Positions 44,538-51,635 of a stretch of 64,000 bases of DNA are shown here, piece after piece. Position numbers and translations under genes: made by a program. The notes under the pieces were generated by a model that was not told where the DNA came from, ran no database searches, and worked only from the letters and a program-made list of their open reading frames with translations. Numbering within the stretch: the first letter of the stretch is position 1; every line of letters begins with the position of its first letter. This DNA comes from Cohnella xylanilytica (GTDB lineage Bacteria > Bacillota > Bacilli > Paenibacillales > Paenibacillaceae), in assembly GCF_014212175.1 (NCBI RefSeq), contig NZ_JACJVR010000044.1, positions 25,543 through 89,542 on the forward strand. The letters run 5' to 3'.

Positions 44538-44563
44538 TCGCGCCCCGGCCGTCCGGGGCGCGA
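44538..44563 (+). terminator. Strong hairpin after the YjcZ-like gene
   Basis: TCGCGCCCCGG (44538-44548) pairs perfectly with CCGGGGCGCGA (44553-44563) around CCGT. It lacks a clear T-run. Confidence 0.65.
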
Positions 44564-44688
44564 ATTCCGCCCCCAAATGCCGGACGAGCCTCCCCCTCTC
44601 CTCTTCGCCGATTGTGGTACAATAGAACGAACCGGCCCATCTCGGCTATAGCGGCCCGCCGCCGCCTTCAAGGAGGAGAACCTGACGC

Positions 44689-45051
44689 ATGGATTCCGAT
44701 ATCGCCATCATCGTCGAAGGCAAGAACGACAAGAGCCGTCTCTCCCGCGTGCTCTCCTCCGAGGTTCCGATCCACTGCACGTTCGGCACCCTGAACACCG
44801 AGAGAATCGAAGCGCTCCGCAAGGCGGTAGGCGACCGGCAGGTCTACCTGTTCACCGATCCCGACGCCTCGGGGCGGCGAATTCGCGGCGTGCTGAGGGA
44901 CGTGTTCCCCGACGCCGAGCATATTTACACTCGCCGCGGCTACAACGGAGTCGAAGGCACGCCGGAGGAGTATCTGATCCAGCAGTTGGAGAAGGCCGGC
45001 TTGGAAGCCTATATCCTCTATCCCGATCCCGCTCCGCCGTGGGTCGAGTGA
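44689..45051 (+). CDS. Toprim-domain protein related to ribonuclease M5
   Basis: A 120-residue Toprim protein. The catalytic Glu is in VEGKNDKS (residue about 10) and the DxD in FTDPDASGRRIRG (near 58). The sequence GTPEEYLIQQLEKAGLEA continues the fold. RNase M5 itself (about 180 residues, 5S rRNA maturation) is longer, so this is a small relative with uncertain substrate. The RBS AGGAGGAG lies 9 nt before the ATG and TACAAT at 44618-44623 could be the -10. It ends at a terminator. Confidence 0.83.
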   Translation: MDSDIAIIVEGKNDKSRLSRVLSSEVPIHCTFGTLNTERIEALRKAVGDRQVYLFTDPDASGRRIRGVLRDVFPDAEHIYTRRGYNGVEGTPEEYLIQQLEKAGLEAYILYPDPAPPWVE

Positions 45052-45062
45052 GCGTCCGCCGC

Positions 45063-45088
45063 AGCACCGGCTAAGCCGGTGCTTTTCT
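45063..45088 (+). terminator. Terminator after the Toprim gene
   Basis: AGCACCGGC (45063-45071) pairs with GCCGGTGCT (45075-45083) around TAA, followed by TTTT. The 45089-45250 stretch beyond it holds no gene I can support. Confidence 0.85.
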
Positions 45089-45245
45089 AGGGTTGTCGTC
45101 GCCAGCCCCCCAGCCACGCAATCATGCCTCCCCCGCTCCCGTTATTGCCTTTTTATGCACAACTCCCCGACCGCTCCTCTTCATCTTCCGTAACTCAACG
45201 GTCACAGTTGCCGAGCAACTTCGCCGAGGGGAGATCCGGCCGGCA

Positions 45246-45294
45246 TAAAAAAAACCGCTCCGAGGTCGAGACATCGTCTCTTCCGCGGAGCGGC
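45246..45294 (-). terminator. Terminator after sco
   Basis: On the minus strand GCCGCTCCG pairs with CGGAGCGG, with an inner AGAC/GTCT pair, followed by eight T (45246-45253). Confidence 0.85.
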
Positions 45295-45315
45295 TGTTGC
45301 CATTCGAATGCTTCT

Positions 45316-46002
45316 CTACAGCAGGCTCTTGATCTCCTTGTAAAGCGCGTCGGCGTCGTAGTCGCCGGGATTGCCGTTCGCTTCGGGCGAGATGAAGTCT
45401 CGCATCCTTCCCTTCTTGTCGACGACGACGATCAGGTTCATGTGGCCGAACTCGCCGGTCTTCGGATCCTTGGAGACGAGAAGCTGGTACTTCCTCGCCA
45501 GCTCGGCCGTCTCTTTCTCGTCTCCCCTCAGTATTTTCCACCCGTTGTAATCCGCATTGAACTTGTCGAAGAACTTCTTAAGAGCCTCGGGAGTATCCCG
45601 TTCGGGATCGATCGTGATGGACAGGAAGTCGACCTTGCTGCCGAACGTTCCGTCTTCCTTCAGCTTCTCTTGAACCTTGGACATCATGAAGGTCGTCGGC
45701 GGGCAGACGTCCGGGCAGTTGGAATAGAAGAAGTAGACCAGCCGGACCTTGCCGTTCAGCTCGCTCATCGTGACCGGGTTGCCGTTGATATCGTTGTAAG
45801 TGAAGTCGGCCGCCGCCCCTTGATCCTTCAGCTTGCCTTCCTTGTCCGAAGAGGAGTTCCAGATCAGATAGCCGCCGAGCACGATGCACAGGGCGAACAG
45901 GATCATCGGGAAGGCGTAGCGCTTCGCGAACGGACGCTTGGCCGCGCTCCCTTGGCCGGCGGGCGTCTCCGCGGCCGGACGTTGATTATCGTTCGTGGAC
46001 AT
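45316..46002 (-). CDS. SCO1/SenC-family copper chaperone
   Basis: A 228-residue membrane-anchored thioredoxin-fold protein that delivers copper to the CuA site of cytochrome c oxidase. A single hydrophobic anchor (FPMILFALCIVLGGYLIW) lies near residues 31-48. The metal site is SNCPDVCPPT (CxxxC near residue 95) with the conserved His in GHMNLIVVVD (near residue 182). It follows ctaB by 7 bp, so haem O synthesis and copper delivery are co-transcribed. A strong terminator follows. Confidence 0.93.
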   Translation of the reverse strand: MSTNDNQRPAAETPAGQGSAAKRPFAKRYAFPMILFALCIVLGGYLIWNSSSDKEGKLKDQGAAADFTYNDINGNPVTMSELNGKVRLVYFFYSNCPDVCPPTTFMMSKVQEKLKEDGTFGSKVDFLSITIDPERDTPEALKKFFDKFNADYNGWKILRGDEKETAELARKYQLLVSKDPKTGEFGHMNLIVVVDKKGRMRDFISPEANGNPGDYDADALYKEIKSLL

Positions 46003-46009
46003 GGTCGCA

Positions 46010-46867
46010 TTACACTCCGTTCGTATCGAGGATCATTGCGATAAACATGACGAGCAGGTAGTTGACGGAGAACAGGAAGTCCGTCTTCGCCCACTTCTCC
46101 GTATTCCGGGTCCGGAAGCCGGACAGGGCGTGAAGCACCCAGCAGCCGAGGATAACGATGGACAGCACGAGGAACACGACGCCCACGTATCCTTCCGTAT
46201 ACAGCAGAATCGACGCCACGAGCAGGAGAGCGATGTACGGCACCATCTGAATCTTCGTCCGCAGCACTCCCTTCACGACGGGAAGGACCGGATAACCGGC
46301 CGCGCGGTATTCTTCGACCCTTCGGATCGCGAGCGACCAGAAGTGCGGAGGCTGCCACAGGAACAGAAGCGCGAACAGGATCCAGGCGCCCGCGTCGACT
46401 TCGTTCGTCACGGCGCAGTAGCCGATGACGGGAGGCATCGCCCCGGAGATGCCGCCGACCGAAGTGCTCCAGGTGGAGTTGCGCTTCAGCCAGAGCGTGT
46501 AGACGACGACGTAGACGAAGAAGCCGAGCGCGCCGAGCCACCCGCACAAGGGGTTGACGAGCAGGAACAGGACCCCGAGCCCCAGAATGCCGAGGACAAT
46601 GCCGTAGCCCAGCACAAAAGAAGGCCGAAGCCGGCCTTGGGGCAATGCCCGATTCTGCGTGCGGGCCATCTTCGTATCGAAATCGCGGTCCAAGTAGTTG
46701 TTGAACACGCAAGCCGAAGCCATCGTCAGCGTCGAGCCGACCAGCATCCAGACCAACGGAAGCCAATCGATGTGCCAACGGGAAGCGACCCAGTAACCGC
46801 CGAATGCCGCGAATAAATTCAAGCGGATGATTCCCGGCTTGGTTAGGGCCACGAGATCTTTAAACAC
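46010..46867 (-). CDS. ctaB: Protohaem IX farnesyltransferase (haem O synthase)
   Basis: A 285-residue integral membrane prenyltransferase making haem O from haem b. The prenyl-diphosphate-binding aspartates are in NNYLDRDFDTKM (near residue 60), with the conserved ARTQNRALPQGR following, and the second region WQPPHFWSLA is near residue 170. The start is GTG 46867 with AGGAGG 7 nt upstream. It partners ctaA (at 21 kb) and sco downstream. The promoter TTGTCA-N18-TATCAT is visible upstream. Confidence 0.95.
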   Translation of the reverse strand: MFKDLVALTKPGIIRLNLFAAFGGYWVASRWHIDWLPLVWMLVGSTLTMASACVFNNYLDRDFDTKMARTQNRALPQGRLRPSFVLGYGIVLGILGLGVLFLLVNPLCGWLGALGFFVYVVVYTLWLKRNSTWSTSVGGISGAMPPVIGYCAVTNEVDAGAWILFALLFLWQPPHFWSLAIRRVEEYRAAGYPVLPVVKGVLRTKIQMVPYIALLLVASILLYTEGYVGVVFLVLSIVILGCWVLHALSGFRTRNTEKWAKTDFLFSVNYLLVMFIAMILDTNGV

Positions 46868-46924
46868 GGTGTTCCTCCTTTAAAAATTGCCAAACCGCAA
46901 GCGATACCGGTTGTCATTGTTTAA

Positions 46925-46954
46925 ATGATACCCCAAATCTTCCGCCGTTGACAA
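46925..46954 (-). promoter_or_regulatory. Sigma-A promoter of ctaB-sco
   Basis: On the minus strand TTGTCA (46949-46954), 18 bp, TATCAT (46925-46930), about 58 bp before the GTG start. Confidence 0.65.
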
Positions 46955-47213
46955 TGTTCGCGCCGCCGTGTTCATCAAATCGCCACCGCGGCGGGACCGT
47001 TCCATGGACGGAAAACGACGCGGCCGACGAGTCACAAAATCCGGGCTTCCGCAATAGACTGTAATGCGACAAACGCCCAGCACCGATCGCGAACAGCCGG
47101 GCGCCGGTCCAACGCCGGACGCTGCAAGCCGCACCGCTCCTACTCTCCGACCTGCAAGGATTGCCCGAGAGTTTATTAAGGCTTACAGCCATATTCTAAG
47201 GAGGTATTTTCTC

Positions 47214-47891
47214 TTGTTCAACAAAACGCCTTGGCCGACGAACACGGCCGCCCCGACGTTCGGAACCCAGTCCGTTCCCGGATCCGCTCCCGCGACCGCC
47301 CCGGTCGGCAACGTCTCTCCCGGATTCGCTACCGGCAACATGCAGCCGGGCACGTCCGCAGGCTCCTTCTTCCCCGGAACCGGGACGTCCGGATCGATGA
47401 CGCCCGGCTCTATGCTGCCCGGATCGTTGACGCCCGGAGGCATGAATCCCGGAACGGCCTCCCCCGGCGGCTTGACGCCCGGATCCCTGTTCCCCGGCTC
47501 CATGATGCCCGGCGGTTCCATGATGCCCGGCGCACCCACCGGGGGGATGATCCCCATGGGCCAGACGGGCGCTATCATCCCCCCGCAGGGCACGCCGGGC
47601 GGCGGTGCGTTCCAGCCGATCCCCCGCGAAGAATCGTACGTCGAGAACATCCTGCGGATGAACCTGGGCAAGGTCGGCACGTTCTACATGACGTACGAGA
47701 ACAACAGCGAATGGAACGCGAAGATCTTCAAGGGCGTCATCGAAGCCGCCGGACGCGACCACATCATCATCAGCGATCCGGTGACGGGCAAGCGATTCCT
47801 GCTCCTGATGCTTAATCTCGACTATATCACCTTCGACGAACCGCTCAATTACAATCTCCCGTTCGGCTCCGGCGGAACGAGGGCTAGATAA
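47214..47891 (+). CDS. gerQ: Spore coat protein GerQ
   Basis: A 225-residue coat protein whose C-terminal domain (SYVENILRMNLGKVGTFYMTYENNSEWNAKIFKGVIEAAGRDHIIISDPVTGKRFLLLM, quoted by pattern) is that of GerQ, needed for CwlJ localisation and cross-linked by transglutaminase in B. subtilis. The N-terminal 130 residues are a long Pro/Gly/Met/Ser-rich repeat (MTPGSMLPGSLTPGGM), far longer than needed for the domain. The start is TTG 47214 with AAGGAGG 9 nt upstream; an upstream frame to 47064 has no site. No cwlJ is adjacent, and the last 8 bp overlap the convergent gene. Confidence 0.9.
   Translation: MFNKTPWPTNTAAPTFGTQSVPGSAPATAPVGNVSPGFATGNMQPGTSAGSFFPGTGTSGSMTPGSMLPGSLTPGGMNPGTASPGGLTPGSLFPGSMMPGGSMMPGAPTGGMIPMGQTGAIIPPQGTPGGGAFQPIPREESYVENILRMNLGKVGTFYMTYENNSEWNAKIFKGVIEAAGRDHIIISDPVTGKRFLLLMLNLDYITFDEPLNYNLPFGSGGTRAR
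47395..47545. repeat. Pro-Gly repeat region within gerQ
   Basis: Imperfect repeats of 12-21 bp built on CCCGG-(A/C)-(T/G) units encode runs of xPGSM, LTPGG and MMPGG. The tract is likely to vary in copy number between strains. Confidence 0.8.
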
Positions 47892-48159
47892 CCGGCCGGA
47901 ACGTCCAGATGCGGAGGCCCTCCCGTCCTCCCTTCACCCACTTCTCCATCTCCGCCCAAGAACGCCCATCGCGGCGTTCTTTTGTTATGCGCGCGGCCTC
48001 CGCTTCGTCGCTCGCCTTCCTTAACTCCACGAAGACGCCCGGCTGGGCGACGTTCTCCGCCAGCTCGGCGCCTTCCCATCTCGCCGGATCCGCCGCCGCC
48101 CATTCGAGGAACGCGGAGCGATGCTCCTCCGGAATCGCATATTCGCAGAACAGAATCAT
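47884..48159 (-). CDS. Small hypothetical protein, possible dimeric alpha+beta fold
   Basis: A 91-residue soluble protein beginning MILFCEYAIPEEHRSAFLEWAA and ending RIWTFRPVI. The alternation of strands and helices recalls small dimeric alpha/beta-barrel (antibiotic-monooxygenase-like) folds, but I do not recognise the family. AAGGAG lies 7 nt before the ATG. It is convergent with gerQ, overlapping it by 8 bp. Confidence 0.65.
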   Translation of the reverse strand: MILFCEYAIPEEHRSAFLEWAAADPARWEGAELAENVAQPGVFVELRKASDEAEAARITKERRDGRSWAEMEKWVKGGREGLRIWTFRPVI

Positions 48160-48265
48160 CCCGGTCTCCTTCTCTCTTCCTTATAATTGGTCTTCAACAT
48201 AAATTGATCCCGCCCGGACCATACTGAACCCGATTACCGTCAATCGAAGAAAGGGGATTCGCCGC

Positions 48266-49249
48266 ATGGATTCAGGCACGCATTTGGTATTCGGACTCGG
48301 GCTGGGCGGATTGGCCTTGACCGATCCGGCCATCGCTTCCCACCCGTACGGTCCCGTCGCCGTCCTGATCGGGACGATAATCGGCTCCCAGGCCCCGGAC
48401 GCGGACACGCTGCTCCGGTTCAAAAGCAATGCCGATTATATCAGAAACCATAGAGGATTGTCCCATTCTTTTCCGGCGCTGATCGGTTGGACGGCCTTGA
48501 TCACGCTGGTCCTGTCGCTGATCTTCCGGGGGGTTCCTTGGCTGCATCTCGGCGCTTGGGTGCTTCTGGCCGTCGTCGTCCACGTCGCCACCGATCTGTT
48601 CAACTCCTACGGCACCCAGGCGCTCCGCCCGATCTCGAGCAAGTGGGTCGCCTGGAACATCATCCACATCTTCGACCCGGCCATCTTCCTGGCCCACGTG
48701 GCCGCCATTCTGCTGTGGATGAGCGGATGGGCCGCCCCGACCGCCATCTTCCCGACGCTGTACGGACTGCTCGTCCTGTACTACGGGTGGAGAACTCTCG
48801 TCCATCGCCGCCTGTCCGCCAGGCTGCCCGCGAAGGACCCCGAACACCGCGAAGGAGACGTCTACACGCTGCTGCCGACTCTGTCGCTGAACCGGTGGAA
48901 CGTCGTGAAGAAGACCGCCGATGGCCATTACGGGGTCGGGGAATGGGAGAACGGCAAGCTCGTCTGGCTCGAACGGACCCGGTGCGACCGGCATCCCGCC
49001 GTGGAAGCCTCCAAATCCAATAAGGACGTGCAGGCGTTCCTGAACGTAACCCCGTTCCCGTGCGGACACGTCAAAGCCCAGCCGTGGGGATACGAGGTTC
49101 GCTGGATCGACATCCGGTACCGGCATCGCCGCCAATACCCGTTCGTCGCCGTCGCGCTGATGGATTCGTCGTACGTTCCGTTCCAGTCGTACGTAGGGTG
49201 GCTCAGCGACGACCGGCTGGAGAAGAGGCTAAGGATGAACACTTATTGA
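48266..49249 (+). CDS. YdjM/YfhP-type membrane-bound metal-dependent hydrolase-like protein
   Basis: A 327-residue membrane protein. The N-terminal domain has the conserved metal-type residues THLVFGLG, QAPDADTLLR, NHRGLSHSFPAL and HVATDLFNSYGTQAL, with about four membrane segments up to residue 175. The C-terminal 130 residues are soluble and resemble B. subtilis YfhP. YdjM-family proteins are described as membrane-bound metal-dependent hydrolases; the substrate is unknown. The start ATG 48266 has AAAGGGG 9 nt upstream. Confidence 0.85.
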   Translation: MDSGTHLVFGLGLGGLALTDPAIASHPYGPVAVLIGTIIGSQAPDADTLLRFKSNADYIRNHRGLSHSFPALIGWTALITLVLSLIFRGVPWLHLGAWVLLAVVVHVATDLFNSYGTQALRPISSKWVAWNIIHIFDPAIFLAHVAAILLWMSGWAAPTAIFPTLYGLLVLYYGWRTLVHRRLSARLPAKDPEHREGDVYTLLPTLSLNRWNVVKKTADGHYGVGEWENGKLVWLERTRCDRHPAVEASKSNKDVQAFLNVTPFPCGHVKAQPWGYEVRWIDIRYRHRRQYPFVAVALMDSSYVPFQSYVGWLSDDRLEKRLRMNTY

Positions 49250-49347
49250 AGGATAAGCCGCCGCTATTGACGGGGGAATTCGATTGGGGGACAATAAGAT
49301 CGTACTAAGATCGAGTCCGCTTATTCAATTCCCCTGCCGCAATATTA

Positions 49348-49375
49348 AAAGCCCGAGGATACCCTCGGGCTTTCG
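49348..49375 (-). terminator. Terminator after the SASP gene
   Basis: AAAGCCCGAGG pairs with CCTCGGGCTTT on either side of a short loop (49348-49358 with 49363-49373). On the minus strand it runs into TTTTAATATT. Confidence 0.85.
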
Positions 49376-49395
49376 GTCGGGGACGCTGGGTCCGC

Positions 49396-49629
49396 TTAGC
49401 GACCGGCGTTGCCGGACAGTTGTTGCTCGGCGATGCGAACCAGGTTCTTGGTGATGTAACCGCCAAGGGAGCCTGCGTCGCGGGACGTTACGTTGCCGTA
49501 GTAGCCGTCTTGCGGGATCGTAACGCCGAGGGATTGAGCGGCTTCCATCTTCATGTTTTCCAGGGCGCCCTTAGCTTCCTTGACGAGCACCCGGTTACGG
49601 GAAGAAGAAGAATTGTTGTTTCCTGCCAT
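49396..49629 (-). CDS. Alpha/beta-type small acid-soluble spore protein
   Basis: A 77-residue SASP that coats spore DNA. The family pattern VKEAKGALENMKMEAAQSLGV and the C-terminal DAGSLGGYITKNLVRIAEQQL are intact. The GPR protease site reads MEAA rather than the usual YEIA. ATG 49629 has AAAGGAG 10 nt upstream; the longer frame to 49689 crosses the promoter. A sigma-G promoter lies upstream, and a terminator follows, so it is a single forespore gene. Confidence 0.93.
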   Translation of the reverse strand: MAGNNNSSSSRNRVLVKEAKGALENMKMEAAQSLGVTIPQDGYYGNVTSRDAGSLGGYITKNLVRIAEQQLSGNAGR

Positions 49630-49679
49630 GCTTGATGCTCTCCTTTCGCCTTGCTGAATGGTTTGCAAGCTTGCTTTCC

Positions 49680-49709
49680 TAGTATGCAATGGCGGGAGAA
49701 AAATATGCT
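49680..49709 (-). promoter_or_regulatory. Sigma-G promoter of the SASP gene
   Basis: On the minus strand AGCATA (49704-49709), a 17-bp spacer and CATACTA (49680-49686), the latter identical to the sigma-G -10 consensus. It is about 50 bp before the ATG. Confidence 0.75.
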
Positions 49710-49724
49710 TAAGGAGATCAATCC

Positions 49725-49898
49725 ATGAACAAATCTCTTGGTTTATTGTTTGCCGTCACTTCCATCGTATGGATGACCGCCACGGCGATCTCCCTCGACT
49801 ACAACGGCTGGCTCGCGCTGCTCTTCTTCGTGCTGTGCATCGCCAACATCGGGCTCGGCTTCGTCGTCAAAGCCCGCGTGCGGAAGAGCCGGGCGTAA
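49725..49898 (+). CDS. Small membrane protein (two helices)
   Basis: A 57-residue protein with two hydrophobic segments (residues about 5-22 and 28-48) and a basic C-terminus (KARVRKSRA). ATG 49725 has AAGGAG 7-8 nt upstream. The family is not recognised. It is divergent from the SASP gene and followed by a strong terminator hairpin, which supports a real gene. Confidence 0.7.
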   Translation: MNKSLGLLFAVTSIVWMTATAISLDYNGWLALLFFVLCIANIGLGFVVKARVRKSRA

Positions 49899-49990
49899 GC
49901 GACGGCGGTTCCGGGCGACCGGCTTCGCAACGGTCGATTCCCGTCCCCCCGCGCGGGGCGGCCCGATCGGCAACGCGCTTTGAAGACGCA

Positions 49991-50027
49991 CGAACCCGCG
50001 CGGATGGCCGCGCGGGTTCGTTTGCTT
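49991..50027 (+). terminator. Terminator after the small membrane protein gene
   Basis: CGAACCCGCGCGG (49991-50003) pairs perfectly with CCGCGCGGGTTCG (50008-50020) around ATGG, followed by TTTGCTT. A partial copy of the right arm (GCGCGCGGGTTCGCTTGTTTTT) recurs at about 50045-50067, next to the end of trpS. Confidence 0.8.
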
Positions 50028-50065
50028 CTCCGGCGCGTCTGGCATGCGCGCGGGTTCGCTTGTTT

Positions 50066-51070
50066 TTACCGGCGAGGCAGCAGGAAGCCCATCGCTTCCT
50101 TCGCCTGCCGCAGCGTCTCTTCCGCGACCGCCTTCGCCTTATCGGCGCCGGAACGCAGAATGTCGTGGATCTCTCCGGAAGCGCGGATCTCCGCGTACTT
50201 CCGCTGGATCGGCTCCAGCGTCTCGACGACGCGCTCCGCCAGCTCCTTCTTGAACGCCCCGTAGCCTTGCCCTTCGTAACGGGCTTGAACCTCTTCGATG
50301 GAGAGGCCCGAGCATTGGGCGTAGATGCCCATCAGATTGCTGATCTCCGGCTTGTTCTGGGGATCGTACACGACTTCCCGGCCCAGGTCCGTCTTGGCCC
50401 GGGATATTTTTTTGCGGATGACGTCCGGCTCGTCGAGAAGCGCGATGTAGCTGCCCGCGTTCGGATTGCTCTTGCTCATCTTCTTCGAAGCGTCGTCGAG
50501 GGACATGACCCGCGCGCCGACCTTCGGCGTATACGGCTCCGGAATCTTGAACGTCTCGCCGAACCGGAAGTTGAAGCGGCCGGCCAGATCCCTCGTCAGC
50601 TCGAGATGCTGCTTCTGGTCTTCGCCGACCGGCACCAGGTGCGCCTGGTAGAGCAGGATGTCCGCCGCCATCAGGGGAGGATAGACGAACAAGCCCGCGC
50701 CGACGGCTTCCTTGCCTTCGGACTTGTCCTTGAATTGGGTCATTCTCTCGAGCTCGCCCATATACGACAGCGTCGTCATCAGCCAGCCGAGCTCCGCGTG
50801 CTGGTGAACGTGGGATTGGACGAAGATCGACGCCCGCTTCGGGTCGATGCCGGCCGCGACGTACAGGGCCGCCACCATCTCGGTCTGCTCCCGCAAGTCC
50901 GCCGGCTCCTGCGGCACGGTGACCGCGTGCAGATCCGGGATCATGAAGAAGCAGTCGTACTCGCCTTGCATCTCCACGAAGTTCTTCAAGGCGCCGATGT
51001 AGTTGCCGAGAGTCAGCTTGCCGCTCGGCTGGATGCCGGACAAGACGCGCAGAGGTTGGTTGTTGCTCAT
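50066..51070 (-). CDS. trpS: Tryptophanyl-tRNA synthetase
   Basis: Charges tRNA-Trp; class Ic synthetase of 334 residues, the normal bacterial length. The HIGH-type motif is PSGKLTLGNYIGA (near residue 15) and KMSKS is in KKMSKSNPNAG (near residue 200). The ATG start is 51070; a longer frame begins in the terminator hairpin of the leader and is rejected. A Trp-specific T-box leader precedes the gene, so expression rises when uncharged tRNA-Trp accumulates. Confidence 0.96.
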   Translation of the reverse strand: MSNNQPLRVLSGIQPSGKLTLGNYIGALKNFVEMQGEYDCFFMIPDLHAVTVPQEPADLREQTEMVAALYVAAGIDPKRASIFVQSHVHQHAELGWLMTTLSYMGELERMTQFKDKSEGKEAVGAGLFVYPPLMAADILLYQAHLVPVGEDQKQHLELTRDLAGRFNFRFGETFKIPEPYTPKVGARVMSLDDASKKMSKSNPNAGSYIALLDEPDVIRKKISRAKTDLGREVVYDPQNKPEISNLMGIYAQCSGLSIEEVQARYEGQGYGAFKKELAERVVETLEPIQRKYAEIRASGEIHDILRSGADKAKAVAEETLRQAKEAMGFLLPRR

Positions 51071-51117
51071 GGCTTCATTCGCCTTCCTTCTTTTCCTAAT
51101 CGGATATGGTCTGGCCA

Positions 51118-51485
51118 AAAAAAACAAAAAGACCTCTTCGTCAAGGGACGAAGAGATCGTGGTGCCACCCTTATTCGCTTCCTTCTCCGATAGCGGATTA
51201 ACGCCACGCCGTGCGCGGTTGAGGACGCGTCGCGGCCGTACCCGGTTACGGGGTCGAGGGAAGCCTTCGGTTCCGTTAACGGGGAACGACCGGGGAGCAT
51301 GGGGACGCGGCCGATTCGAAGAGGGTCCGAGGATAAGAAACTAAGGACCTATAGGCGCGCCGTTCCGCTCCCGGCTCCGAGCTCCAATTCCGCCTTCGGA
51401 CGGGCACCGGTTCGCAGCAACCACCGGCTCTCTGGGCCCGACCCCCGAGGCGTACTTCTTCTCATCATCGCCGAACTTGATATTG
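51118..51485 (-). promoter_or_regulatory. T-box leader of trpS (Trp specifier)
   Basis: On the minus strand the T-box core AGGGTGGCACCACG is at 51158-51171, followed by the terminator CTCTTCGTC/GACGAAGAG (51134-51156) and a T-rich run. Upstream, stem I elements GATGATGAGAAGAAGTACG, AGAGAGCCGGTGGTTGCTG and a probable specifier loop GAATTGGAGC (TGG, Trp codon) are seen. This is the tRNA-sensing attenuator of Bacillota; uncharged tRNA-Trp stabilises the antiterminator. Confidence 0.93.
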
Positions 51486-51491
51486 CAATCC

Positions 51492-51519
51492 ATTATACTC
51501 CGCGGGACCCGATTGTCAA
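51492..51519 (-). promoter_or_regulatory. Sigma-A promoter of trpS
   Basis: TTGACA (51514-51519), 16 bp and TATAAT (51492-51497) on the minus strand, both exact consensus. Transcription would begin near 51485, at the 5' end of the T-box leader. Confidence 0.85.
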
Positions 51520-51524
51520 CCGGA

Positions 51525-51625
51525 TACCGGCAGGAGCGGCCGGCAGGAGGGCCGGAAGTAGGGCTGGAAGTAGGGCTGGAAGGAGGTCCGGCAGAAGGAC
51601 CGGAAGGAGAGCCCGAAGGAATCGG
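51525..51625. repeat. Purine-rich tandem repeats upstream of the trpS promoter
   Basis: GGAAGTAGGGCT is repeated directly (about 51549-51572) inside a GGCCGGCAGGAGG/GGAAGGAGGTCCGG-like tract. It lies in the gap between the trpS promoter and the cytochrome gene stop and encodes nothing I can support. It resembles the tract at 18645-18800 in composition. Confidence 0.65.
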
Positions 51626-51635
51626 GAATCTCCGT

